Of a DNA stretch of 64,000 bases, positions 9,056 to 17,437 are shown piece after piece. This DNA is from Citrifermentans bemidjiense Bem (GTDB lineage: Bacteria; Desulfobacterota; Desulfuromonadia; Geobacterales; Geobacteraceae): the NCBI RefSeq assembly GCF_000020725.1, contig NC_011146.1:1363501-1427500 (forward strand), read 5' to 3'. Made by a program: the position numbers and the translations under genes. A model generated the notes under the pieces. The model was given only the letters and a program-made list of their open reading frames with translations, searched no databases and was not told the origin of the DNA. Position 1 is the first letter of the stretch. Each line of letters opens with the position of its first letter.

Positions 9056-9382
9056 AGAGTGATTGACAGCAGGGAAATTTCTGAGAACAAATTCGCCAAG
9101 TGATATTGGTATCAGTTTGGCATTATTGTGTCAAAGAAATTTAAATTAACTGTATTGATTGTACCGTTTTCTGGTATAGCTTGTTCAGCTGTTTAAAATC
9201 TCTGTGCTGGTGTCGTTGCCGCGCGTCTTTAGTGTATTGTTTGTGTGCTTGTATCAGCTGTTATGTGACGCCTCTGCCTGGGCCTTGACTGTTCCGCATT
9301 CCGCGGGATAGACCTGGTTCAGTTTTGGAAATGGCGACGCGGCAACCATACCTGCCCATGAGAGATGCCTACGGAGACCGGC
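9056..9382. other. AT-rich divergent intergenic region
   Basis: About 330 bases between the TonB receptor and the hybrid kinase, clearly more AT-rich than the flanking genes (for example AAATTTAAATTAACTG near 9139). It should hold the promoters of both divergent genes and operator sites. I do not see a gene, a riboswitch or a confident promoter pair in it. Confidence 0.5.
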
Positions 9383-11716
9383 ATGATCCTCCCTCAAAAA
9401 CTCTCGACCTTCCGCTCCAGCTTTCAGTTCAAGCTTTTGCTCCGCTTCACGCTCTTCGCCGCGGCCATCACCGTTCTCTGCGTTACCCTCTTCGTCATCT
9501 ACCAGATCAAAGAAGACAAGCGGCACGTCTCCGAGCAGCTCCGGCTCGAGGCCCGCACCCTGGCCAGCTCCATCCGCCTTCCCCTGTACGCGGAGAACAT
9601 GGAACTCCTCGACTGGTACGCGCGGGAAACGCTGCGGCTCCCCGGGATCCGCTGCGTGGAGATAGTGGGGGGAAACGGCAAGTTGCAGGTCAGGGTTCCG
9701 GCTCTTCCCCCCGCCGGGGAGGAGCTGATCGTAGAGGGGGCGCAGGTGCGCACCCTGCCGCTGCACCTGTCGCAGGACCAGTCGCTGGAGGCGGCGGCGG
9801 GAGACCGCATCGGGGAGGTACGTCTTTATCGCGGCACCGACGACCTCTGGCAGGCGGGACGCAGGCTCGCCTGGTACTCGTGCCTGCTCGCCTTCGGCTG
9901 CTGGCTCTTGGTCTCCTTTTCCTGCTACCTGCTGCTGCGGCGGGTCACCGCGTCGTTCAACTCGCTGATGCGCGGGCTGAAGAACGTCCACGGCGGCGAT
10001 TACGTCTCCCGCATCGCGGTCACCTCCGACGACGAGCCGGGAAGGGCATCGGCCTCGGTGAACGAGCTGGCCGAATCGCTCAGGCAGCGCGAACAGGAGA
10101 ACCGCCGGCTGCACAAGGAACTTTTGGCTTCGATGGATTTCGAGATTGCCTCGAAGAGGCAGCTGGTATCCATCAACGCGGACCTGGAAAAGGAGATCGC
10201 GGAACGAAGCCGCGCGCGCCAGGAGCTGAAGAACCTGGTGGAGCAGTTGCCTTTGGGGATCATCTGGTCCGACGACGACGGCGCCATTGAGTACCTGAAC
10301 GCCTTCGTGGCGCAGAGAATCGGCTACCGCGACGCCCGCAACGTCGACGAGTGGCTCTCCCGGGTCTGTCCCGATCCCTGCTACCGCGACCGCGTCGCCG
10401 CGCAAAGGCGCGCCGCCATCGCCGGCTGGGAGCGGGATAACCAGGTGACCTTCTACGAGGTGAAGGCGGTATGCAGCGACGGCTCGCAGCGCCAGCTGAA
10501 CTGCAGCAACCAGCGCTCCGGCTCGCGCACCGTCGACATCGTCATAGACCTGACCGATCGGGAGCTTTTGCAGCAGCAGATCGTCAGGAACCAGAAGCTC
10601 GAGTCCATCGGGGTGCTGGCGGGGGGGGTCGCACACAACTTCAACAACGCCCTGACCGGGGTCCTTGGCTACATCTCCTTCGCCAAGAAGTACCTGGACC
10701 AGTCCCACGCCGCGCACCCGCTGCTGTTGCACGCGGAGAAGGCGACCTTGCGCGCGGCCGGTTTCGCGAACCAGCTCCTGAGCTTCGCCAAAGGGGGCGC
10801 GCCCCTGAGAAAGGCGGTGCCGGTCGCCAGGATAGTCGAGGAAAGCGTGCAGCTTGCCACAAGCGGCTCCAACGTAACGGCGGCCGTCGAGCTTCCCGCC
10901 GACCTCCCTCCGGTGTACGTGGACGACGGGCAGATGCGCCAGGCCTTCAACTGCATCTGCATCAACGCGGTGCAGGCGATGCCCGACGGGGGGATGCTGA
11001 CCGTGACCGGCAGGAGCGTCGCTTCCGCCCACGAGGGTCTCCCGGCGCCGCTTTGCGGCAGCTACGTCGAGTTGAGCTTCCGGGACCAGGGGTGCGGCAT
11101 CCGTGACGAGGACAAGTCCAACATCTTCACCCCCTACTTCACCACCAAGGCCGAGCTTGGGACGGGGCTCGGGCTTGCCACGGTGCACTCCATCATCACC
11201 AGGCACGACGGGGCGATCACCTTCGACACCGCGCTCGGCAGGGGGACCACCTTCACCCTCTACCTCCCCGTATTCAGCACGGAGGCGCAGCCGCAGCCGC
11301 AGCCCGCCAAGCCGCTTACCGCGGCCGCCATCCTGGGTCGCGGTGTCCTGGTCATGGACGACGAGGAGATGATCCGCAACCTTGCCATCCAGGTCCTCTC
11401 CTCCCAGGGATACCGGGTCACCGTCTGCGCCAACGGCGAGGAAGCCGCCGCACTTTACGGCGAAGCCTACCGCTCCGGGACCCCTTTTCTTGCGGCCATC
11501 CTCGACTTGACCGTCGCCAGCGGCAGCGGAGGGAAGGAGGCGGCCCGCCAGATCCTCGCCATCGACCCGCAGGCCCGGCTCATCGTCTCCAGCGGCTACA
11601 GCAACGACATCGTGATGAACCGCTACCGGGATTACGGCTTCTGCGCCGCCTCCCCCAAGCCCTACGACGCCCATGAACTGTTCCGGCTCCTGAAGGAACT
11701 GGCAGCGCAGGGGTAA
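9383..11716 (+). CDS. Membrane hybrid histidine kinase with C-terminal receiver
   Basis: A 777-residue sensor kinase. Order: transmembrane helix (about 18-38), periplasmic sensor region, second membrane helix (about 165-190), HAMP-like linker, coiled coil, PAS-like domain, HisKA with H418 in GGVAHNFNNALTGV, HATPase_c with GTGLGLATVHSI, and a receiver with phosphoacceptor D708 (AILDLTV). The ATG at 9383 is preferred because GGAG lies 7 bases before it; an in-frame ATG at 9365 is also possible. It is divergent from the TonB receptor/binding-protein operon, which it may regulate. No separate DNA-binding regulator is adjacent. Confidence 0.88.
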   Translation: MILPQKLSTFRSSFQFKLLLRFTLFAAAITVLCVTLFVIYQIKEDKRHVSEQLRLEARTLASSIRLPLYAENMELLDWYARETLRLPGIRCVEIVGGNGKLQVRVPALPPAGEELIVEGAQVRTLPLHLSQDQSLEAAAGDRIGEVRLYRGTDDLWQAGRRLAWYSCLLAFGCWLLVSFSCYLLLRRVTASFNSLMRGLKNVHGGDYVSRIAVTSDDEPGRASASVNELAESLRQREQENRRLHKELLASMDFEIASKRQLVSINADLEKEIAERSRARQELKNLVEQLPLGIIWSDDDGAIEYLNAFVAQRIGYRDARNVDEWLSRVCPDPCYRDRVAAQRRAAIAGWERDNQVTFYEVKAVCSDGSQRQLNCSNQRSGSRTVDIVIDLTDRELLQQQIVRNQKLESIGVLAGGVAHNFNNALTGVLGYISFAKKYLDQSHAAHPLLLHAEKATLRAAGFANQLLSFAKGGAPLRKAVPVARIVEESVQLATSGSNVTAAVELPADLPPVYVDDGQMRQAFNCICINAVQAMPDGGMLTVTGRSVASAHEGLPAPLCGSYVELSFRDQGCGIRDEDKSNIFTPYFTTKAELGTGLGLATVHSIITRHDGAITFDTALGRGTTFTLYLPVFSTEAQPQPQPAKPLTAAAILGRGVLVMDDEEMIRNLAIQVLSSQGYRVTVCANGEEAAALYGEAYRSGTPFLAAILDLTVASGSGGKEAARQILAIDPQARLIVSSGYSNDIVMNRYRDYGFCAASPKPYDAHELFRLLKELAAQG

Positions 11717-11721
11717 CGCGG

Positions 11722-11826
11722 GCGGGGGCGTGAGCTACGGCATCGTCAAGCGCCACGGCGGGGAAGGGGACCGAGGTGACCGTCACCGTGCCGCTGCGAC
11801 AGCCGAAAGGCGGAAGCCTCTCCTGA
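11722..11826 (+). pseudogene. Remnant of a second histidine kinase C terminus
   Basis: Directly after the kinase stop, one frame encodes a piece of a kinase G2 region (GGGVSYGIVKRHGG). One base later a shifted frame encodes a typical kinase C-terminal strand (KGTEVTVTVPL) ending in TGA at 11824-11826. In intact HATPase_c domains these segments are joined by roughly ten residues, so this looks like a decayed fragment with an internal deletion and frameshift. It is not the end of the upstream kinase, which already has its own complete G2 box and receiver. Confidence 0.6.
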
Positions 11827-11846
11827 CCCGGCATGCTTAATTTTGT

Positions 11847-11875
11847 TTGACTTTTTCGGCGGCTTCTGGTTAAAG
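11847..11875 (+). promoter_or_regulatory. Predicted sigma-70 promoter for the riboswitch transcript
   Basis: TTGACT (11847-11852), 17-base spacer, TTAAAG (11870-11875). It lies about 85 bases upstream of the GEMM aptamer, in the right direction and distance to drive the leader RNA. Confidence 0.5.
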
Positions 11876-11957
11876 GTCTAATCGGCGGGAGGCACGCTTT
11901 TATGTGCCGAGGCCAGAGCGGCGCGGACCGGAAGCGCTCCCCAGGACGATAAACGAT

Positions 11958-12028
11958 AATACTAAACCATCCGCGAGGATGGGGCGGAAAGCCTACAGGG
12001 TCTCACAGAGACAGCCGGGTTGCCGAAA
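11958..12028 (+). ncRNA. GEMM-I cyclic-dinucleotide riboswitch aptamer
   Basis: The GEMM-I core is recognisable. AAACC leads into a P1 hairpin CCATCC-GCGA-GGATGG capped by a GNRA tetraloop (11967-11982), followed by the conserved GCGGAAAGCCT. The second hairpin GGGTCT/AGAC is next, then the conserved AGCCGGGTTGCC. This form is close to the GEMM RNAs common in Geobacter, some of which (GEMM-Ib) prefer 3',3'-cGAMP over c-di-GMP. Which ligand this copy prefers cannot be decided by eye. Its 3' strand is shared with the terminator stem that follows. Confidence 0.85.
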
Positions 12029-12064
12029 TATCTCTGACCAGATAGCCGGCAACCCGTTTTTTTT
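12016..12064 (+). terminator. Riboswitch expression platform: intrinsic terminator
   Basis: Perfect 10-base stem CGGGTTGCCG/CGGCAACCCG (12016-12025 and 12047-12056) followed by eight T's. The left arm is the 3' part of the GEMM aptamer, so ligand-stabilised folding would block terminator formation. This predicts an ON switch by antitermination. Confidence 0.85.
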
Positions 12065-12117
12065 AGCCCAAAGACTACCTTGAAACAGGCAATCCAAGAG
12101 AAAAGGAGATCACACCC

Positions 12118-12816
12118 ATGTCCAGAAAAAGCATTGCGCTGGCGCTGTTGCTGCAGGTCGCGGCGCTCCCGGTTTTGTCGGCACAGGAGCTTTACGCCTC
12201 CTCCAACGTCGGGGTCGACGTCAACATCCATCTCGGCAACCCGCCGCGCCCGGTGGTAGTGGCCCCGCCCCCCGCGGTGGTGGTGGCCCCGCCTCCTGCC
12301 GTGGTGACCCAGACCCCTTACTATGACGACGACGAGGAGGAGGTCGAGTTCGTCTATCCGGAGCCGCTGGGGTTCTATGTGGCGGTCGGAGTCCCCTATG
12401 ACCTGTTCTTCTACAACAACTGCTATTACATGTTCCGGGACGGCCGCTGGCTCAGGTCCTACAGCAGCCGTGGCCGCTGGATTCCGGTCAGCTACCGCCA
12501 ACTCCCCCCCCCGATGCGCCGGCACCGGATCGACCGGATCAGGGAGTACCGCACCAGGGAATACGTAGTCTACCAGCGTGACCGCGATCACTACCCGGGC
12601 CGGCACCGCTCCGACAGGGGATACTGGAAAGCCGCGCATCGCGAGGACAAGCACTACGACAAGGAGCGGCGCCGCGAGGAGAAGCGCTACGACAAGGAGC
12701 AGCGCCATGAGGAGAAGCGCTACGACAAGGAGCAGCGCCGCGAGGAGAAACGCCAGGATAGGGAAGACCGCCGCGACGACAGGCGCGCCGACGGGGAGCG
12801 CCGCGGGCGCGACTAA
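12118..12816 (+). CDS. Secreted proline-rich, highly charged repeat protein under GEMM riboswitch control
   Basis: A 232-residue exported protein of unknown function. A signal peptide (about 1-22) is followed by a Pro/Val segment with two copies of VVVAPPPAV, an acidic patch DDDEEEVEFVYPEP, and a Tyr/Trp-rich middle (YNNCYYMFRDGRWLRSY, SRGRWIPVSYRQLPP). The C terminus (about 178-232) is almost entirely Arg/Lys/Glu/Asp and built from three imperfect 11-residue units of the KRYDKEQRREE type. AGGAG precedes the ATG. The riboswitch and terminator upstream tie its expression to a cyclic dinucleotide, which suggests a surface or extracellular-matrix role; that is inference. Confidence 0.85.
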   Translation: MSRKSIALALLLQVAALPVLSAQELYASSNVGVDVNIHLGNPPRPVVVAPPPAVVVAPPPAVVTQTPYYDDDEEEVEFVYPEPLGFYVAVGVPYDLFFYNNCYYMFRDGRWLRSYSSRGRWIPVSYRQLPPPMRRHRIDRIREYRTREYVVYQRDRDHYPGRHRSDRGYWKAAHREDKHYDKERRREEKRYDKEQRHEEKRYDKEQRREEKRQDREDRRDDRRADGERRGRD

Positions 12817-12822
12817 ATGATG

Positions 12823-12983
12823 CAATTGACAATGGACAATGGACGACGCTTTGTTGCCTTTGTCCATTGTCCATTTGATGCCTTCTGCGCCAGTCCAAAC
12901 TGCTACGACGGGTGGCATTGTCAATTGAAGACTTCGCTTGCGCTTTTCATCGTCAATTGTCAATTATCAATTGTCAATTGACC
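12823..12983. repeat. Heptanucleotide repeat cluster (TGTCAAT/TGTCCAT)
   Basis: The gap between the charged-repeat gene and tag is filled with 7-base units in both orientations: CAATTGACAATGGACAATGG near 12825, TTGTCCATTGTCCATTTG near 12860, and GTCAATTGTCAATTATCAAT near 12954 continuing to GTCAATTGAC. The arms can pair with each other. A second cluster of the same heptamers is at 18696-18733. Confidence 0.75.
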
Positions 12984-12996
12984 TTCCGGGAGATCC

Positions 12997-13593
12997 ATGC
13001 AAACAACCTCCATCAACCGCTGCGCCTGGGCCGGGAGCGATCCGCTTTACTGCGCCTATCACGACCAGGAATGGGGAGTGCCGGTGCACGACGACCGTCT
13101 CCTCTTCGAGTTCCTCACCCTGGAGGGGGCACAGGCAGGGCTGTCCTGGATCACCATCCTGCGCAAGCGGGAGGGATACCGCCGCGCCTTCGCAGCTTTC
13201 GACCCCGAGGCTGTGGCGCGCTTCACCGACGCCGAGCTCATCTGTCTTGCCAGCGAGGAGTCCATCGTGCGAAACCGCCTGAAAATTGCCTCGACCCGCG
13301 ACAATGCCCGTGCCTTTTTGTCTGTGCGCGAGGAGTTCGGCTCCTTCGACGCCTACCTCTGGCGCTTCGTCGACGGCCTTCCTTTGCAACACGCCCGGCG
13401 CTCCCTGTCCGAGGTCCCCGCCTCGACCGCCGTTTCCGATCTGCTGAGCCGCGACCTCAAAAAGCGCGGCTTTCGCTTTGTGGGGAGCACCATCTGTTAC
13501 GCCTTCATGCAGGCGGTGGGGATGGTGAACGACCACACGGTGGAGTGCTTCCGCTGGGCGGAGCTCGGCGGGAACATTGGAGAAAACCTGTAA
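12997..13593 (+). CDS. tag: DNA-3-methyladenine glycosylase I
   Basis: A 198-residue base-excision repair enzyme that removes 3-methyladenine from DNA. The zinc-binding residues typical of Tag are in place: C9 (RCAWAG), H22 (YHDQEWG), and the C-terminal His and Cys in NDHTVECFRW. The catalytic glutamate segment LTLEGAQAGLSW and the IVRNRLKI motif are present. The length matches the E. coli enzyme closely. It stands alone between a repeat cluster and pyk. Confidence 0.95.
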   Translation: MQTTSINRCAWAGSDPLYCAYHDQEWGVPVHDDRLLFEFLTLEGAQAGLSWITILRKREGYRRAFAAFDPEAVARFTDAELICLASEESIVRNRLKIASTRDNARAFLSVREEFGSFDAYLWRFVDGLPLQHARRSLSEVPASTAVSDLLSRDLKKRGFRFVGSTICYAFMQAVGMVNDHTVECFRWAELGGNIGENL

Positions 13594-13707
13594 CAGCAAT
13601 TGCGCGGCGCGCGGATTTCGGGTAATTTGTACAGGCGCCGGCGCGCGCAGGGGCTTCAAGCCCGGGTGCCGTTGCCGGCCGCTCATTCCCGCCTACGAGG
13701 AGATCCC

Positions 13708-15153
<1,446 letters not shown>

Positions 15154-15187
15154 TTCGGCGCCGCGATAGCTGTGAGCGATGAGCATG

Positions 15188-15227
15188 AAGAAGAGGGGAC
15201 GGCGCGCTGCTGTCCCTTCTTTTTTTT
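15188..15227 (+). terminator. Rho-independent terminator after pyk
   Basis: Stem AAGAGGGGAC (15191-15200) with GTCCCTTCTT (15212-15221), one G-U pair, ending in a run of about nine T's. It isolates pyk from the hgcAB transcript. Confidence 0.8.
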
Positions 15228-15247
15228 ACCCTGTGTGCTGGAATCGC

Positions 15248-15276
15248 TTGACCAACGGACACGATTGCGAGATATA
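15248..15276 (+). promoter_or_regulatory. Predicted promoter upstream of the hgcAB leader ORF
   Basis: TTGACC (15248-15253), 17-base spacer, GATATA (15271-15276) inside an alternating AT stretch. An inverted repeat GGTCG/CGACC (15301-15322) lies in the predicted leader. It is the best promoter candidate between the pyk terminator and hgcA. Confidence 0.45.
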
Positions 15277-15348
15277 TATGTAAACCCGGATAAGCTGATC
15301 GGTCGCCTGTTACGAGCCGACCACCGGCAAAGTGAGGAAGGTGGAACC

Positions 15349-15450
15349 ATGAATACGCGCCAATTCAAGAAGATCACGGTGCTGCAGCCAAAGCCTGCGG
15401 CGGGATGCGCCCCGGGTGCCTCCCAGGACCCTGACGCTCCCCCCTGTTGA
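15349..15450 (+). CDS. Small ORF (33 residues) preceding hgcA
   Basis: A short frame with ATG at 15349, preceded by GAGGAAGG at good spacing, ending TGA at 15450. The start is basic (MNTRQFKKITVLQP) and the C terminus is Cys/Pro-rich (AAGCAPGASQDPDAPPC), with two cysteines. It lies between a predicted promoter and hgcA, 30 bases before the hgcA start. I do not recognise the family. It could be a leader peptide that couples or regulates hgcA translation, or a small Cys protein; it may also be non-coding. The good ribosome site is the main support. Confidence 0.45.
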   Translation: MNTRQFKKITVLQPKPAAGCAPGASQDPDAPPC

Positions 15451-15461
15451 GGGCCGCGTAC

Positions 15462-15480
15462 CTCCGCCGGCGGCGGAGAG
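15462..15480 (+). promoter_or_regulatory. Hairpin covering the hgcA ribosome-binding site
   Basis: Perfect 7-base arms CTCCGCC (15462-15468) and GGCGGAG (15472-15478) with a 3-base loop. The right arm contains the only Shine-Dalgarno-like GGAG before the GTG start of hgcA at 15481. Folding would hide the ribosome site, and translation of the leader ORF ending at 15450 would approach it. Confidence 0.5.
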
Positions 15481-16503
15481 GTGAACGACAAGGTCCCGGG
15501 ATTTATACGCTGGTACCCGGCGGGCCAAGGCCAGGTGCCGCAGCTTTCCACCAGTCTAACCGCAGCCGATCGCCTCGGGGCTTGCAAGGCGCGCTGGGGG
15601 ATCAACCGGATGCATTACCTGGTCCCCGCCGGGCTTTATGCCATCGGGGCGCCGGACGCCGAAGCGCCGGTCGTCGTCACGGCCAACTACAAGATGAGTT
15701 TCGACCTGGTGCGCAAGGCGCTGGCCGGGCGCAACGTCTGGCTCCTCGTTCTGGAGACCTTCGGCATCAACGTCTGGTGTGCGGCGGGGAAGGGGACCTT
15801 CGGCACCGACGAGCTGGTACGGCGGGTCGCCGCGACCGCTCTCTCCGGCGTGGTCTCGCACCGCAGGCTCATCCTCCCGATACTGGGGGCGCCCGGCGTG
15901 TCGGCCCACCAGGTGAAGCGGCGCTCCGGCTTCGACGTCGCCTATGCTGCCATCCGTGCCGATGACCTTCCGGAGTACCTGGACAACGGCGGCAGGACCA
16001 CGGCGTCCATGCGCGAGCTCAGCTTCAACTGGTACGAACGGCTGGTGCTGGTCCCGGTGGAACTGGTTCTGGTGCTGAAACCATCCCTTCCGGTTGCGCT
16101 CTTTCTCTACCTTGCCGCCTGGCTCGCCGCAGGTCCCGGGGCGGCCGCGACCGTCGTCGCCGGATATGCCGGCGCCGTCTTCACCGGGGTCGCCGCGGCG
16201 CCGGTGCTCCTTCCGCTTCTTCCCTCCAGAAGCTTCGCCGTCAAGGGAGGTGCCGCCGGCCTCGTCTACACCCTCCTTTTCCGTCTGGCGGCAGGAGGCG
16301 AGGGCTGGAGCCTGCCGGTTACGCTGGCGGCTTTCCTCGCCTTTCCCGCTGTCACCTCCTTTTACACCCTCAATTTCACCGGCTGCACCACCTACACCTC
16401 GAAATCGGGGGTGAAGAAAGAGATGCGCCTGGGACTGCCGGTCCTGGGGGGGGCGATTTTGGCCGCGCTGCTCCTCGTGACCGTGGGACGGATGCTCTCA
16501 TGA
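15481..16503 (+). CDS. hgcA: Mercury methylation corrinoid protein HgcA
   Basis: A 340-residue membrane corrinoid protein that transfers a methyl group to Hg(II), giving methylmercury, together with HgcB. The diagnostic cap-helix motif NVWCAAGKGTFGT is present, with C100 as the lower-axial cobalt ligand. The corrinoid domain occupies about 45-170 (RWGINRMHYLVPAGLYAIG, VVVTANYKMSFDLVR). After about residue 185 roughly five hydrophobic segments form the membrane domain. The GTG start fits the family N terminus; the ribosome site is close and inside a hairpin. hgcB follows after 13 bases. Confidence 0.96.
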   Translation: MNDKVPGFIRWYPAGQGQVPQLSTSLTAADRLGACKARWGINRMHYLVPAGLYAIGAPDAEAPVVVTANYKMSFDLVRKALAGRNVWLLVLETFGINVWCAAGKGTFGTDELVRRVAATALSGVVSHRRLILPILGAPGVSAHQVKRRSGFDVAYAAIRADDLPEYLDNGGRTTASMRELSFNWYERLVLVPVELVLVLKPSLPVALFLYLAAWLAAGPGAAATVVAGYAGAVFTGVAAAPVLLPLLPSRSFAVKGGAAGLVYTLLFRLAAGGEGWSLPVTLAAFLAFPAVTSFYTLNFTGCTTYTSKSGVKKEMRLGLPVLGGAILAALLLVTVGRMLS

Positions 16504-16516
16504 TGGAGAAAAACGT

Positions 16517-16810
16517 ATGAAGGGATTCAGGTATCTCGAAGGGGTGGCAACGCTGGAGTTGAACCGGGAGCTTTGCGTCGGGTGCGGCAGATGCATCGAG
16601 GTATGTCCGCACCAGGTGTTCCAGCTGGAAGAAAAGCGGGCCTTGTTGGCCGACCGGGACGCCTGCATGGAGTGCGGGGCTTGTGCTCTCAACTGCCCTG
16701 CCGCGGCCATAAACGTCGATGCCGGGGTGGGGTGCGCCAGCGGCCTCATCAACGAGTGGCTCAGGGAGAAGAGGATTCCCGGCTTCACCGGCAGCGGCTG
16801 CTGCGGCTAG
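16517..16810 (+). CDS. hgcB: Mercury methylation ferredoxin HgcB
   Basis: A 97-residue 2[4Fe-4S] ferredoxin that is the electron donor and partner of HgcA. Cluster motifs are C20-C23-C26-C30P (CVGCGRCIEVCP) and C50-C53-C56-C60P (CMECGACALNCP). The additional HgcB-specific cysteines are present: C73 (VGCASGLINEW) and the C-terminal pair C95-C96 (GSGCCG), proposed to handle mercury. GGAG precedes the ATG by 8 bases. The order hgcA-hgcB with a short gap is the standard arrangement in known methylators. Confidence 0.96.
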   Translation: MKGFRYLEGVATLELNRELCVGCGRCIEVCPHQVFQLEEKRALLADRDACMECGACALNCPAAAINVDAGVGCASGLINEWLREKRIPGFTGSGCCG

Positions 16811-16908
16811 CTCGCCCGCTGCGGCCTTGGCCACTCTTTCGATGCAAATATACGGATTAACATGTTTTTCCCCTTTGCCGGCAGCGTTTTCGCTAACGTC
16901 TGCAATTC

Positions 16909-16936
16909 TTGACTATCCCTTCAAAACTGTTAAACA
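16909..16936 (+). promoter_or_regulatory. Predicted promoter for the DUF1540 gene
   Basis: TTGACT (16909-16914), 16-base spacer, TAAACA (16931-16936), about 44 bases before the DUF1540 ATG. It suggests that this gene is transcribed separately from hgcAB. Confidence 0.4.
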
Positions 16937-16979
16937 TTCCTAATGCGTGAAGGGGGCGGCGAAAAAAGGAGAGGAAACA

Positions 16980-17276
16980 ATGGATAAACCCATGGTCAAA
17001 ATAGCATCCTGCAACGTCACGGATTGCTCATACAACAAACATAATTCCTGCCACACTATGGCCATAACGGTCGGTGGTCCCGGCGACACTTGTCCTAATT
17101 GCGATACCTACATGCACAGCAACCAAAAGGGCGGCGTGATGGACGTCCAAGGTGGCATTGGCGCCTGCAAGGTCGAGAATTGCAGTTACAACCAGTCCCT
17201 CGAATGCACCGCGCAAAGCGTTGATGTCGGCGTGCACGAGTCCCATCCGGACTGCTTCACCTACAAGCCCAAGTAA
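16980..17276 (+). CDS. DUF1540 domain protein (two cysteine-rich repeats)
   Basis: A 98-residue cytoplasmic protein made of two DUF1540-like modules. The first spans about 7-50 (ASCNVTDCSYNKHNSCHTMAI, then DTCPNCDTY); the second spans about 62-98 (GACKVENCSYNQSLECTAQ, then DCFTYKP). Each has cysteines spaced as in a small metal-binding fold. The ATG at 16980 has GGAGAGG 7 bases upstream. Function is unknown; the family is widespread in anaerobes. Its place right after hgcAB is notable for a protein rich in thiols, but a predicted promoter of its own argues against strict co-transcription. Confidence 0.85.
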   Translation: MDKPMVKIASCNVTDCSYNKHNSCHTMAITVGGPGDTCPNCDTYMHSNQKGGVMDVQGGIGACKVENCSYNQSLECTAQSVDVGVHESHPDCFTYKPK

Positions 17277-17437
17277 CCGTCACCAACTCCGCCGCGATCC
17301 ACCAAACCAGGTTCGCCCCCTTCCCGCATCCCTTCTTGCAGGCTGCGCGTCACCGACCGCAGCAATCGACATTCGCGCCGAGTCAGGTATCATCATCTTC
17401 ATGTCGCAGGTAATTCAGGTGGGAAGGGAGAATAACG

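Noticed and set aside
9056-9300. A cobalamin or other riboswitch ahead of the TonB receptor.
   Set aside because: No B12 box, no conserved stem pattern; only an AT-rich region.
9254-11674. An 806-codon open frame antisense to the hybrid kinase.
   Set aside because: Composition is that of a codon shadow (Val/Gly/Arg/His-rich), and the kinase on the other strand has all expected motifs.
12655-12760. Regular direct repeats that could suggest a CRISPR-like array.
   Set aside because: The repeats are contiguous, have no spacers, and stay in frame as KRYDKEQRREE-type units of a protein.
15172-15348. A longer 92-codon version of the ORF before hgcA.
   Set aside because: It would start inside the pyk terminator region and read through the predicted promoter; the internal ATG at 15349 has the proper ribosome site.
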